The position numbers were made by a program, and so were the translations under genes. This document shows, piece by piece, positions 45,398 through 57,117 of a DNA stretch of 64,000 nucleotides (position 1 is the first letter of the stretch; each line of letters begins with the position of its first letter). The stretch is from NCBI GenBank assembly GCA_944472155.2, contig OX235272.1, positions 16,414,354 to 16,478,353 of the forward strand. Reading direction: 5' to 3'. The notes under the pieces are model-generated. The model was given only the letters and a program-made list of their open reading frames with translations. It did not search any database and was not told where the DNA came from. This DNA comes from Trichobilharzia szidati. Taxonomy: Eukaryota > Platyhelminthes > Trematoda > Strigeidida > Schistosomatidae.

Positions 45398-47209
45398 GGC
45401 TTTTGCTGGGATTCCATCTGGTCCTGCCGCTTTTCCAGCTTGTAGCATCTTGATTGCTTTCGGGATTGCCTTCTGATTTCGTCGAGGGGTTGGTGTTCAC
45501 TGGTAGCTGTGTCTCCGTTGTTGGTATTGCTGGGCACGTTGAAGGTGGCGGTCGGTTTAGTAGTCTCTTGAAGTGTTCAGCCCAGTGTTTCCTTTGCTCC
45601 ACTTCTTTGGTGAGTGACTTTCCATTGTTATCCTTCGCCGGCTTGATTTGTGTCAAACGTTTGCCCGATAGGTACCTAGTAGTTTGGTAGAGTGTTGCGA
45701 GGTCTCCTTTGCCTGCAGCTTGTTCTGCCTCACTTGCCATGGTTTCATAGTACTTTCTTTTGTCTTCTCTGGCACTCTTCTTTACTCTTTTGTTCAGTGT
45801 TTTGTAGCTGGCGTTCAAATCCTGTTTTTGTTGCTCATCGGTGCACTGGAGAATCTTTTGTTTCACCATCCCTCTCTCTTCTATTAGTTTCCAAGTGTCC
45901 GTAGTGAGCCATTGTTTGTCCTGTCTCTTCTTTCTGCCTAGAACTTCCATGCAGGTTTGAATCCACACTGTCTTCGAGTTGTTCCAGCGCTTTTCGACGC
46001 TGACCTCTTCGCCAGTGTTGATTTGTGTCTCGGCTTTGTCTTTTATACTTGCAGTGAAGATGTCCTTTGTGTCCTGGTCCTTCAGTTTTTGATTGTTGAA
46101 CTTTGCTTGTGGTCTATCTGCAGCTCCTGTTTCTCTGAAAGCTTTTAATTTGATTTGGATTGTCCCTTGTACGAGATAGTGGTCTGAGCCAATGTCTGCT
46201 CCTCTTCTTACTTTTGTGTCCAGCAGGCTGCGCCTCCACTTCCTTGAGATTGAGATGAATTCGACTTGGTTTTCGGTTCGCCCATCTGGTGACACCCATG
46301 TAGCTTTGTGGATATCCTTGTGTTTATATACGCTGCCACCAATCACTAGTTCATTGAAGGCACAGAAGTCGGCGAAGAGTTCTCCGTTTTCATTCATTTG
46401 CCCGAGAGCTTCTCTACCCATGATGAGTTCCCTTCCTGTGTTGTCTGGTCCCAGTTTGGCGTTCATGTCTCCCATTAGTATTTTAATGTCACCAGCTGAA
46501 GTATTGTCCATTTTAGTCTGCAGTTGTCTGTAGAATTCTTCTTTCGTTTCGAGGTATGCGTTGTTGGTCGGTGCATAGCATTGTATAATTGACACTTTCC
46601 TTCCTTTGGAGTTGAATCTGGCGGTTATTATCCTGGGCGAGATCGCCTCCCATTGCATCAGGGCCTTCGTTGCCGTTGGTGACATCATGATAGCCACGCC
46701 CTCGGTGTGCGAGTGGTTATCTTCTGGGTGACCGGAGTAGATCACTGACTCTCCCTTTGACGATTTGGTGAGTCCATTCCCGTTCCATCTACTTTCACAT
46801 ATTCCCAGCACTTGAATTTTGTATCTTTCCATTTCCTTTGCGATCTGGGCAGCTTTGCCAATCTCGTACATAGTACGGACATTCCATGTCCCCACACAGA
46901 CTTTTTCTTTTGTCTCAAGGAGATACATCGTGCTGAAGTTTCTGTAGCAGGTTTGTTTACAGGGTGGCGTTGCTAGCCTCATGCCTGAGAAGGGGGGTTG
47001 TTACATCAATTTATAATTTAGAGAGAAGCGACCTTGTGGGTTGCTCCCCTTAAAAACCAGGAAAACAGGGAATGAACAAGCAGAAAAACACCAGCACGGG
47101 AAAATAATTCACAACAAGAAGGGTAACAAGCGACAACGACAACAATAATATCACAGTCAATTTCAGTTAACCAAAATGATACCAAAACCATAGACACACT
47201 AACTTGAGC
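45398..47209 (-). mobile_element. RTE-clade LINE with endonuclease, 3'-truncated
   Basis: The minus-strand ORF from ATG at 46,982 runs about 500 codons. The AP-type endonuclease domain is N-terminal: TWNVRTM at 32-38, ESRW at 63-66, YAPTN at 136-140, GDMN at 171-174 and SDH at 266-268. The usual QID-H motif is QVEF (239-242), with the Asp changed to Glu and His to Phe, which may impair the nuclease. A basic linker follows. Near 45,480 the frame shifts, and in another frame it reads KAAGPDGIP, the start of the RT, before the element stops at 45,398. Losing the RT end while keeping the 5' end is the reverse of normal LINE truncation. SR2-like by overall type; I cannot assign a family. Confidence 0.85.
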
Positions 47210-47214
47210 CAGTC

Positions 47215-47718
47215 AATACGATGAAGACCAGAAATCAAAATCACGAACCAGTATGGCAGTGCGCAGTCAGCATACTGTCAGACATGGCTGTAAACACTAC
47301 TGAAGTTTTGTGATATTGTCAAAACTGATCCTCAATGACTGTAATCAAAATTGGATTATCCGTTTTTCGTCCACACTTTCCCGTGCATGTTTTATAAGAC
47401 TATCACGCTAATTACAAAACGATGCATTCTTCAAATAGACTCTGAGGGTGATACTGGTTGATGAACAGAGTGTTTGAATTCAGCATTCATAAATGAAATT
47501 CAATACTTGTACAGAACCAATATGCAAAGGCACAACAAATAACGAAAATGTTGTGGAATGACACAGACTAGTATTGTGAAGAAGTGACACTTGCTGTGTG
47601 TTTGCGTCGTCACAGAAAAATTATCAAATAATGAGTTCCTCGTAAAGTTGGAAATAGAGTAATCTTTCGAATAATCTGTTAAAATATAACTGACTTCAAT
47701 TTAATTTCATTGATTTAG
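47215..47718 (+). other. MEG intron upstream of B', duplicate of 40,240-40,758
   Basis: Begins mid-module R right after the RTE element and is near-identical to block 1. Confidence 0.6.
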
Positions 47719-47745
47719 TGGACCAGCCCGCACACGGAGATTTGC
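47719..47745 (+). CDS. MEG micro-exon B' (27 nt), variant of B
   Basis: Acceptor TTGATTTAG|TG and donor TTTGC|GTAAGT. Encodes VDQPAHGDL against VDQRAHGDY in B. Four of 27 bases differ, and all fall in two codons that change the residue. Phase 1 in and out. Confidence 0.7.
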
Positions 47746-48097
47746 GTAAGTGATATACATTCCACATTGCTTTGCATTAAAATAGCTGCAAATCTGCTGT
47801 CGACAATGTTATCTAACAAAAAGCATCACTAGGATGTGATACTGTAGTGCCTGCCACATACTGTGTGATCATGGGTCCGAATAATCATTCTTATCAACAA
47901 AATTATTGCGGATAACAACCGACAAACTGCTGGTGAAAGTATGAGTACACAATTATCAGCATGCAATTGCAAATATACAGCTGATAAAATGAAAATACGC
48001 ATGATGAACTTTTGTGCACACTCATCGACATATACATGAATAAATTTATCATGTGGAAAATAAGTCAATATATGCTTTCATCCCAATGAATGTAGTC

Positions 48098-48330
48098 TTA
48101 ATGTCCGCTCGGCACATGCTGAATTAATTCAAACTGTGCCTTTCTAAATAGTTCGGGTAGGCGTAACTCTCTGTGACCACAACGGAACACCTGATCTCCC
48201 AGTCGATTGTAATGCAGGCGATTTGCGGAAGTAAGTTCGGTGGAGACCAGAATTCAAATGAACCAACCGCGTAGTGTGAGCGGACACCAGTGTTGCACTG
48301 CACAGTCAGCGTACTGTCAAACATGGTTGT
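48098..48330. repeat. Intron module R, copy 7
   Basis: As copy 3. Its downstream exon (C'') is now 2 kb away because of the CR1-like insertion at 48,367. Confidence 0.85.
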
Positions 48331-48366
48331 ATTCAGTACTGGATTTTCGTGGTGTTCTCAATGTCA

Positions 48367-50255
48367 ATGTAAGCTCTTTCCAGAGCTTAGGTCCAGATCA
48401 TGTACCTACTATTATTTTCAAATAATTTTCTGATATTCTGTGTTACCCTCTTACTGATCTGTTTAACAAATCTTTTTCCAGTATTATTGTGCCTGCTGTT
48501 TGGAAAGACATTAAAGTTGTACTCTTACCTTAATCGTCTACTGGAGCATGTGTCAAATTTAGACCCATTGCTATTACCTCTACCTTTTTAAAAACTATGG
48601 TGAAACTACTTTTACTTAGTCTTGTACCCTCTCTTAAATCCTTTAATGACCCAAAACAGTTTGTTTATAAGCACAGTAGAAGCACTTTAGATGCAGCTGC
48701 CGTATTATACCATAACATTGCTTCCAGTCTAAACAAGGGGGCTAAATTTGTTCGTTGTGCCTTCCTAGACTATACATCTGCTTTTGACTCGGTCCCTAGA
48801 GACATCTTATTAAATAAACTTGCTGCAAGTCAAACAGAATGTTGGGCTGTTAATTGGTTACATTCCTATTTCTCAGAAAGAAAGCAGTACACCGTGTATA
48901 AAGGGAAGTCTTCCACTTCATTGCCTACTGAAGCTGGTGTCCCTCAAGGCGCTGTCCTTTCTCCTTTTCTTTTTTCTTTCTTCTTACATGACTCGCCTCA
49001 GTCTGATGAAATAAATTTTGTGAAGTACGCTGATGATTTAACTGTTTCAATGGCTGTTAACTCCCAGCTGGATTGTACCAAAATAAATAGCTTTCTGTCA
49101 GGAGTCAGTAAACGGTCTTAAACTGAATCCTTCTAAACGTCAAACTGTTAATTTCAGCTTAAGATGTAAACGACAGTTAAAAGAAGCCGTCGATTCTCAT
49201 GACAGTTGTAAGATTGATGACAATGATATAGGAATTAAATCAGAAATTAAGTATCTTGGACTTATTTTCTCTTCTGATCTCTCCTGGTCTTCCCATGTCT
49301 CAACGATCTCCAGTAAAATATTCCGCCTGACATTTTACATTAAGAAGTTATGGCACTCGGGTATAAATCAACCCCTTCTCTTACAGTTCATAAACTCTTG
49401 CATCCTACTTATTCTTTTTTATTGTTCCCTCTTATTCTTTCCTGGTTTGCTTAAAAAGGACTTTGTCACAATTCATAGAATGCTGAAGGATGAGTGGTGT
49501 CCCAGCGGACTACATTGTTAACGTCGTTGTCGACAGGCACTTGACTTCGTGGAGTAAATTTGCTAAAGGGATTTTGTCTGACTTGGAGCATCCACTTCAC
49601 CCTCAGCTTTCACCTTGCACCTCCTCAGGTAGAACAAGAAGTAACTTCATAAAACTGTATGCTCGCACGTCTAAGTATAAAAATTCTATGATACCATACT
49701 TGGCACGTATTTTATGTGATGAAAACAGCGTCAGGCGAGAATCGACTAACCTTTTTCATCTAGTAAATAAACAATCTCCTCCATCCATCTTTATATACCT
49801 TCAAGTTTTACTTTCATTATTTCTATTATATTTATGGTCCTGTTGATTCGTTGTTTTCACTTTCATAACTGCGAGCACCAACTTATCTCTATGACTGCTG
49901 TAATTTTTGTTTTTTCCCTCACCATATCATATAAAGCGAACATTATATTTAATATTTTTAAGCATGCAAGGATTTGTATACCGCATCGGCAATACTGTGT
50001 GAAACAAGCCCACGGCAATTTTCACTTGTATTATTATCATTACCTTAGTTGCTATCATTACTATTATTTCCATTTAAATGCTGCATGTTTTCTATTTTCC
50101 TTTATATTAACCGTATTGTAAATGTAGAAAAATTTTCTGTGTGATTAATTTTATTTATAATTTGAGGAAATTAGATGCAATATTGTGATTAATGCTGAAA
50201 ATTCCATTCTGTATCACAAGTACTGTTTTTGGAATAAAGTAAATCATTATTATTA
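48367..50255 (+). mobile_element. CR1/SR1-like LINE, 5'-truncated, inserted in MEG intron
   Basis: Plus-strand RT: LGPDHVPTIIFK (start), then a TAA stop at 48,531, KFRPIAITSTFLKTMVKLLL, FVYKHSRSTLDAAAVLYHNI, DYTSAFDSVPR (motif A), AGVPQGAVLSPFLFSFFLHD (motif B) and FVKYADDLTVS (active box, about 49,020-49,050). A small deletion near 49,110 breaks the frame before LNPSKRQTVNFS. A C-terminal stretch (MSGVPADYIVNVVVDRHLTS, RTRSNFIKLYARTSKYKNSM) and an AATAAA-ATT tail end it. Against the empty site in block 1, about 11 host bases (GATGTCATGTA) are missing and no clear target duplication is seen. Dead, but recent relative to the duplication. Confidence 0.85.
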
Positions 50256-50293
50256 TTTCATATCTATCTTTTTTCGTATTTTCCTTCTTTTAG

Positions 50294-50323
50294 TTCATGT
50301 TGACGACGATGAGGAACCTTTCG
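50294..50323 (+). CDS. MEG micro-exon C'' (30 nt), variant of C
   Basis: Acceptor CCTTCTTTTAG|TT and donor TTTCG|GTGAGT. Encodes X-HVDDDEEPF against X-YVDDGEERF in C. Six of 30 bases differ, while the next ~60 intron bases show one change. Phase 1 in and out. Confidence 0.7.
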
Positions 50324-50623
50324 GTGAGTGCAGTCGTTTGATATCGTTTTTGTACTGGTGATGTTTTGATTGTGAATTTTTGTTCAATCCAGTCAATTTG
50401 CTTTCATCTTTCCAATTTAAACTGAGATGCAATTTCGTTTGTGTATTTATTTATTGAAGAACCAATACAGCTTCCACTTGTTACCTCTCACTGGTGATTA
50501 CACTTCTATAGCATCGTTAGGAAATTCAGTAACATGGCATAGACCGGTGTTATTTTAGCAGGTTATCTGTTGCAATAAATCCCATTTTCATATGCCTTAT
50601 TCCACATGCATATCTTCTTTCAG

Positions 50624-50640
50624 TTGTACACGGCCCATAG
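50624..50640 (+). CDS. MEG terminal exon T'' with stop
   Basis: Same as T: acceptor CTTCTTTCAG, VVHGP in phase, TAG at 50,638-50,640. AATAAA at 50,815-50,820. Last recognised exon of the locus. Confidence 0.55.
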
Positions 50641-50839
50641 GCGTTACTTCAATTGATCTTCGCGTTGTGACATAAAAGATAACAATGTCAAATGGAGTAT
50701 ATACCCTTGTGTCCCAATACGTAACAAACTTATAAAAACGTTTCAAATTTCACTTAAACCATGTAGTTGTAGTTTCTGTAATCTCAAATGTTTGGTATAT
50801 TTTCAAAGTTAACGAATAAATAACAATATTTTCAACCCT

Positions 50840-51618
50840 TCCTCATTATTTCATTTTCGTGCACTTGTCTTTCTATGACTGAAGGCGATCTGCTGATAGA
50901 CAGTTTCAGTGTGTTGAGTTTCTAAGTGTGAATCTTCGTGTCGACTTCGCGATCGTGATACAAACTCTCGACTAGATAAATTAATTTTGAAGCTGAACGG
51001 TGCAGATTCAACTGCACATGAAAAATATTTACATCAGTATTTGTTGAGGGCGCTTTTAGATTCCAGATATCGCTTTGTGTACGCACATAACTCGCCTCAT
51101 GCTGTCGATGGCGAATTTCGGTAATTTATTTGGATAAGAAGCCAATCTTGTGTTCGAATTTGCACGGACTTTACGTACTCACTTCGGCCAACGTTAACGA
51201 GAAATTATCAATCGGAAAGAGATTAGCTTGTTACTTGAAATTATCTGCTAAGCAGCAAAATTCATAAGCAAACACAAGAAAGACACTAATGATTTTCAAT
51301 CGAATCATCGAAAATCTCCACAATGATATCACTAACGACGCCAGAAGGGTTCTCATCTTGTTGTATCAAGAGAACTGTTTGGAGTGCGGTTGAGTACAAC
51401 AATGCTATGTAGGACGAAAATAATAATTGGCACCCTCTATTCGCGAACTCATCTATCATACAATTAAAGACACGATGCAGTGAAACAAAAATGCTTTGAT
51501 GACACAGAAAATCAACAATGTTCAGTTACTTGGATTTCTCTGAACAACTGTTCACGTGACAATTTCTTTACTGCACGTCACTTTCTACTGTCGTCGGCAA
51601 ATCCGTTTCGAGATATGA
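50840..51618 (+). repeat. Post-terminal 'tail' segment of MEG block 3
   Basis: Near-identical to 42,010-42,784. No exon recognised. The ORF at 51,480 mirrors 42,651 and is unsupported. Confidence 0.55.
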
Positions 51619-54600
51619 ATAATAATGATAATAAGTTGCTTTATTTCAATGCAGTATATGTGATACGGAATGCAATTTGCAGCGTTTTTGCTACAGTATT
51701 GCATCCAATTAATACATAAACCGTTAGTGGTATTCTACATAGATTAAGGAAATCTCAGTTCATTATTACAACAACACATTGGCATGTCAGTAGCAAAGGT
51801 AAAGCTGAAACAGTGTTTGAAGATGTTAGGAAAGTGTGAGCTGTCATATTTTCTAGCGTGAGTGAGTGAAGGAAACAAAGCAGCACATAACAGAAAAAAA
51901 GAGAGAGAAAAGGAAAAGAAAAAGAAAATGTTGCACCTATAAATGATTTGAGTTGGAAAGACGAGATCCATTTGTATTACTGACTATTTAATGAATTATA
52001 GGTGTCACGCCTAATGCTTTCTTTACCACACAGAACACGAGCTAAGTAGAGTATGGTTGAGTTTTTGTACTTGCTGGTGCGAGCATATAGTTTTCTATAT
52101 AGGCTTCTGGTTTTGCCTGATGAGATGCAAGTGGGGAGGAGTTGTGAGTGAAGAGGGTGGTGTGAGTCAGATAAAATGGATTTAGCTCATTTTTCACATG
52201 AGTCCATGTGCCTGTCAACCAGAACATTAACAAGCTGGTTAAGTGGTACGTTGCTTACCCTGCTGACAACCTTTAACATCCTGCGTAATGTGTTATAGTC
52301 TTGCTTCACTAGCCCGGGAAAAACTAGGGGGGAACAATAGAGAATAATAGGCAAAATGCGAGAGTTAACGAATTGTAGGAGTAAGGGTTGGGTTATACCA
52401 GAATGTTTTAACTTCTTGATGTAGAAGGTAAGACGGAATATTTTCCTGGAAATTGCTAGGATATGAGACGACCAGGAGAGATCAGCAGATAGAATGACAC
52501 CTTAGTATTTGATTTCCGACTTGGTTTCTATTTCAGTGCCATCTATGTTGCTTACCTCGTGAGAGCCAACCAGTTTGTTTATGCCTGAAGGTGAAATTGA
52601 CTGTTTGGCATTTGGAGGGGCTTAAGGTAAGACCGTTTACCTTGGACCACTGGCTGATGTTTGACAGGAAGCCATTTAATTTAGAGCAGTTACTTTGATA
52701 TTTGACAGGCAAAGATACTGTCAGGTCGTCAGCATATTTGACAAAACTAATGTCATTTGAAGATGGTAAGTCATGTAGAAAGAAAGAAAAGAGAAGTGGG
52801 GAGAGTACAGCACCTTGGGGGACACCAGCTTCAGTGAGCACAGCAGAGGAGGATTAACCTTGGTATATGGTGTACTGCATTCTGTTAGAGAAGTAGGAAT
52901 GCAGCCAGTTAGTGACCCAGGGCTCAGTTTTTGTCGCAGAGAGCTTATTTAGCAAGAAACATCTAGGTACAGAGTCGAAAGCAGAAGTGAAGTCGAGAAA
53001 CGTGCAGCGGACGTATTTGGCACCTTTATCTAATGATGAGACGATGTTGTTGTGTAAGACGGCTGTAGAGTCTAAAGTGCTCCTACCCTGTCTATAGACA
53101 TATGGTTTGGGGTCTTCAAAGCTTTTAAGGGAGGGTTCAAGTTTAAGAAGTACTAGTTTTTCCATAAGCTTTAGAAACGGGGAAGTGATGGCAATGGTTC
53201 TGAACTTTACGTTCTTGCCGTTTCCAGGTTTAGGGACAGGGACTATTTTAATGTCTTTCCATGCAGTAGGTACGACACTTGTGAAGAAAGAAGTATTTAG
53301 GATGTTAGTTAATGGAGAACATAAAGCATCTGCACATTGTTTTAGAACATATGCAGGTATACCATCAGGGCCAAGGCCACGTGAGGGCTTGAGCGTTTTA
53401 AGACATTTAAGAACATCGAGAGCAATAAAGTCATGAAAGTTTTAAGCTACAGGATTGATAACATTAGAAGTACTTAAAGTAGAAGGACAGCGTATAAAAG
53501 ACTGATTAAGAGCGCTAACATCATAAGAGGGAAAAGCATTACAGCGCTTACTATTGCCAGTAATTTCATTAAAAAGTTTCCACATGCTGATAGGAGATTT
53601 GCAAGAGAAAAGTGTATCGTTGTAGATAGCATTAAGATTTTTGATTTCAGATTTGATTTGAGCATTAATCTTTTTGAGTCCTAACTTATCTTTGGATTTA
53701 TATAATGTTTCTTTTTGCCTGCGAAGTTGTTTGAGACAAGGAGACGAGAAGCGGTCGAGGCGTTTGAATAGTGTTTGTTTGGGATAGCATATATCAAGGC
53801 AGAACTTAAGATAATCCGTTATATTGACAATTGTGTCATCTAATGTACTTTCATGGAATAAATCCCAGTTAGCATTTTTTAACATGCACCTTAGATTGAG
53901 TAAGTTGTCAGATGAGTGGCATCTTTGCTGTGCTTTCATAGACAAGTGTGAGAGGACTTTAATTTTGGTAAAACACGAACAATACAGTGATCAGAGTTAA
54001 GGATCGGTGCACGTTTACGTGTTTCATATACTCCTTTGTCATTAGTAAAAACTAAATCGAGTGTTTTGTCAAGTCGAGTGGGAAATTTGACTATGTTAGT
54101 ATGACCAAGTGCTTCAAGGAAGGAGCAATCTGAGGAGTTAAAATCACCAGTAATAACAGATAGAGAGTTGTCGAAGTTGGCAGCGGCAAACATGGTGAAT
54201 TCATCAGCAAAATTTGAAAGATTAGATATTGGGCAACTTGGAGAAATGTACATGTTTGTAATAAAGATATGTTTCTATTTGGGGAGATGTTTGGGACGAC
54301 ATTTGACGGTAATACAGTCTATGAAGTCATTTGAGAATGAGAAGCAAACGTTATTAGAAATAGACCATTTGAAGTGAATGAAAGTTGCAACGCCGTCCCC
54401 ATTTTTCCTTTTACAACATTGTCGGTCTTGTCTAAATAGGATGAAGTCCTTTAGTGAGATGAGGTTGCCATCATACAGTTCATGTAACCACGTTTCTTGC
54501 AAGGTGATTATGGCGGTATTATGATAAGTGTCAGTGGACATCATTATCTTGTTAGGTAGAGAGCGGCAGTTAGTGTTTGTTATGACAGGGACCGTAGTTA

Positions 54601-54640
54601 GGTGTACTGGTTAACGTTTAAGAGCTCTCTGCCAACCACT
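51619..54640 (-). mobile_element. CR1/SR1-like LINE, nearly full-length but broken
   Basis: Minus strand, 5' to 3'. The endonuclease starts near 54,620 (TNTNCRSLPNK, then LQETWLHELYDG with the conserved Glu). A frameshift near 54,260 leads to SVITGDFNSSDCSFLEALGH and ILNSDHCIVRVLP (GDFN and SDH motifs). Another shift at 53,940 leads to a linker. RT begins near 53,300 (DIKIVPVPKPGNGKNVKFR), followed by RQGRSTLDSTAVLHNNIVSS, FLDFTSAFDSVPR, AGVPQGAVLSPLLFSFFLHD and FVKYADDLTVS, then LSPSKCQTVNF. An (AAT)n-type end lies at 51,619. Multiple frame breaks and a stop near 52,852 make it inactive. The plus-strand copy at 48,367 is a relative but not its duplicate. Confidence 0.85.
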
Positions 54641-54694
54641 ACGATGCTTCCTCCTTGATTTCTTGGGAATCTGAAAGTCTGAGTAGATTGAAAA

Positions 54695-55224
54695 TCCCCA
54701 TTGAGTCATATGAAAAAGAGAAGACATTCAGCGAAGAGACTCTTTTCGGCGAATTCATTCACATAGCTGTACAATCGCATTTATATATAAATATTTGTGT
54801 GTGTGTGTACATGAGGTTTGTCAAGTTTAGATAATTGATTAGTTAATACAAGAATGATGTAGTATAGAGACAAAGTTAATCAGACAGCAACTAAAGTAAG
54901 ATTGAGTTAATAAGCTAGATGACGTAATATAATTGGCTAAAATGTTACAACTTAGGTCAGGATAGCAACAGAGGTAATTACAGGTAGAGATTAAGTAGAA
55001 ATGAAATTGAGTGAATAAGTTGGATGACGTAACATGAATGACTAGAAACTGAGCGTTGTTCAAGTCAGTAACAGTGGTAGTGAGGTGTAGAAATTGAATC
55101 GGGTGGGGGTAGAGAACAAGAAAGTTGAAAATGTAAAATGTTACAATTGAGAAGACAAAATAATACTAATGAAGAGACAGAAGAAAAGATTAGGTAGAAT
55201 TTACATGTCGGCTAATAAGATAGA
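54695..55224 (-). mobile_element. PLE 3' untranslated region with ~105-bp tandem repeats
   Basis: Lies 3' of the GIY-YIG frame. It contains at least two ~105-base imperfect repeats (GATGACGTAA at 54,918 and 55,023, each after TTGAGT-AATAAG). It ends at 54,695-54,785 with the same terminal words as 14,640-14,720 and 62,945-63,003. Confidence 0.6.
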
Positions 55225-55740
55225 TTACGTCCATTGCAAGTGTAGTGATTGAACGAACTTCTTCTGTATGCAGAGTTCAGGATTTAGCAAGTGAATCGCC
55301 ATTGCTTCTGCAGTTTGAAGAAGTCTGATTCGTACACCTTTAGGGAGACTACTTCTTACTCTGTAGACGACTTTGAAGTTTGTTTGCGGTGTAGCTTGGT
55401 GTCCGGATTCTATCAGATGTTCTAAGATGGAACTGCGGGGGCATCGATTTTCTCCTTTGTAAAACCATGTTGGTAAGTGCTCGGTGATACGTTTGGAAAG
55501 CGAGCGCTGGGTACGGCCGACATACCTGGCTCCACACGAGCAGGTGAATTGATAAATGCACATTGATGAGGCCAGCAGCGGTAGCTTATCCTTCACGTTC
55601 ACATGAATCATAGGTTTTGTGGAGAAGGTTAGTCGTAGTTCAGCTGCGAAGAAGGTCTTCTTAAGTGAGCGCGACAGTCGATTTTTTAGTGTTTCCGCAG
55701 ATAAATCTCCATTGAATTGAAGGTTCATGTAGAGTAGTTT
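55225..55740 (-). pseudogene. Penelope-like element, GIY-YIG endonuclease part
   Basis: Minus-strand frame of 167 codons: NLQFNGDLSAETLKNRLSRS (linker), CIYQFTCSCGARYVGRTQRS (GIY-YIG core with YVG and the invariant Arg), ITEHLPTWFYKG, SSILEHLIESGHQ (catalytic-face Glu/His region) and LLQTAEAMAIHLLNPELCIQ. The RT frame upstream ends four bases inside this one, so a one-base shift near 55,735 separates two halves of what is normally one ORF. Confidence 0.8.
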
Positions 55741-56815
55741 TTCTTGACGCTAAGTATGGGCGGCTTTTCTGGTCTAGGATTCATAGATTTTGCAATAAAT
55801 CTTTCTGGATAGCAATTCTCGACGAGGATTCTCTTGAGGTTGTCCAGTTCATCTTCTATGGTGTCCGGGGTGCAAATTCTGCGAACTCTGTAGCTGAGTG
55901 AACGGATCAGGTTTCGTTTGGTGTATAGTGGTACCCAACTGTGAAAGTTAGTAAGCTGTCCGTTCCACGTCGATTTTCTGTGGATAGATCTTTTCAGTGT
56001 TCCATCCTGTTCTCTTCTTGTTAGTTGGACGTCAAGAAAAGATATTGTGGAGTTGGACTCTTTCTCCATCGTGAACTGAATTGCAGGGTGGCAGTTGTTA
56101 AACGACTTCAAGATGTCGTCCAGATTTTCTTCGTTGTTGACGATAATGAAGGTGTCGTCGACGTATCTTTTATAGATTTCGAAGGTATTGATCATTTTCT
56201 TCAGGCATGTGTTTTCGAGTTTTGCCATGAAGAAATCTGCAAGCAAAGGGCCTAGTGGTGAGCCCATAGCTATACCATCCTTTTGGCGATATATTTCGTT
56301 GTTGAAAGAGAATTGAACATTCAGGGTACACCTCAGTAGGAGTTCTTTAAGATGCTCGGTGGGTATACCGATGTTTATTCCCATTGAGTGAATAAGTTCG
56401 CATATGTAGCATATTGTTTCAGTCAGTGGAACGTTTGTGAATAGTGATGTGACATCTAATGAAATCATTGTCTTGTTGGATACGTTGATATTTTTGATTG
56501 AGTTGATAAAGTCGAATGAATCTCGAACTGTGTGACAGGAAACTTGTTTTCTGATTGGTTCAAGTAGATCTGCTAACCATTGAGCTGTGCGGTGATAGGG
56601 TGAATTGGTCATGTCGAGGATCGGTCAAAGAGGGATACCCTTCTTGTGTACTTTCGGGAGTCCGTAAAGTCGTGGTATATTTGAGCCAGATGGTCTAAGG
56701 GATTCGAACATTTCGTTGCTGATGAAGGATTCAGTCTTCAGCTTACGGAGGGTGTCCGTTAGCTTTTGTTCGGTCTGTTCAGTCATGTTTTTCTCGTTGA
56801 TCGGTTTTGTGAATT
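55725..56815 (-). pseudogene. Penelope-like element, reverse transcriptase part
   Basis: The 5' piece (56,815-56,628) reads FESLRPSGSNIPRLYGLPKV, the RLYGLPK signature of PLE RTs. It ends at a TGA (56,625-56,627), where an Arg codon would be expected before PILDMTNSPY. The 295-codon piece holds DVTSLFTNVPL (motif A), GIAMGSPLGPLLADFFM (motif B), YKRYVDDTFIIV (active site) and ISFLDVQLTR. One stop and the downstream frameshift disable the copy. The 5' end is missing. Confidence 0.85.
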
Positions 56816-57117
56816 TGCATTCATCGGATCACTCAAACGCAATAATAAGATCAGAAATCCGGAGAATAGTCCAGCTATAGCACTACATGCAATTTTACAC
56901 CACCAAACAACTGCATGAGAGAAGATGACTGTTTGGAAATCTAATGTAACAGGGTGGAGAGAGAGGTTGATAATGGTAGCTTTATTTATCGAATCAACTG
57001 CAAACACGTGCAATAGGAATGACTCATCACCTGTCCCAGACATCTGGAAAGATCTACTGCCACTATGACGAAAAGGAAAGGATAAAGGAAACTATAGAAA
57101 GAAAGTTTCTAAGTTTT

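Noticed and set aside
45454..46533. Several plus-strand ORFs of 60-113 codons
   Set aside because: Shadows of the RTE endonuclease frame on the opposite strand.
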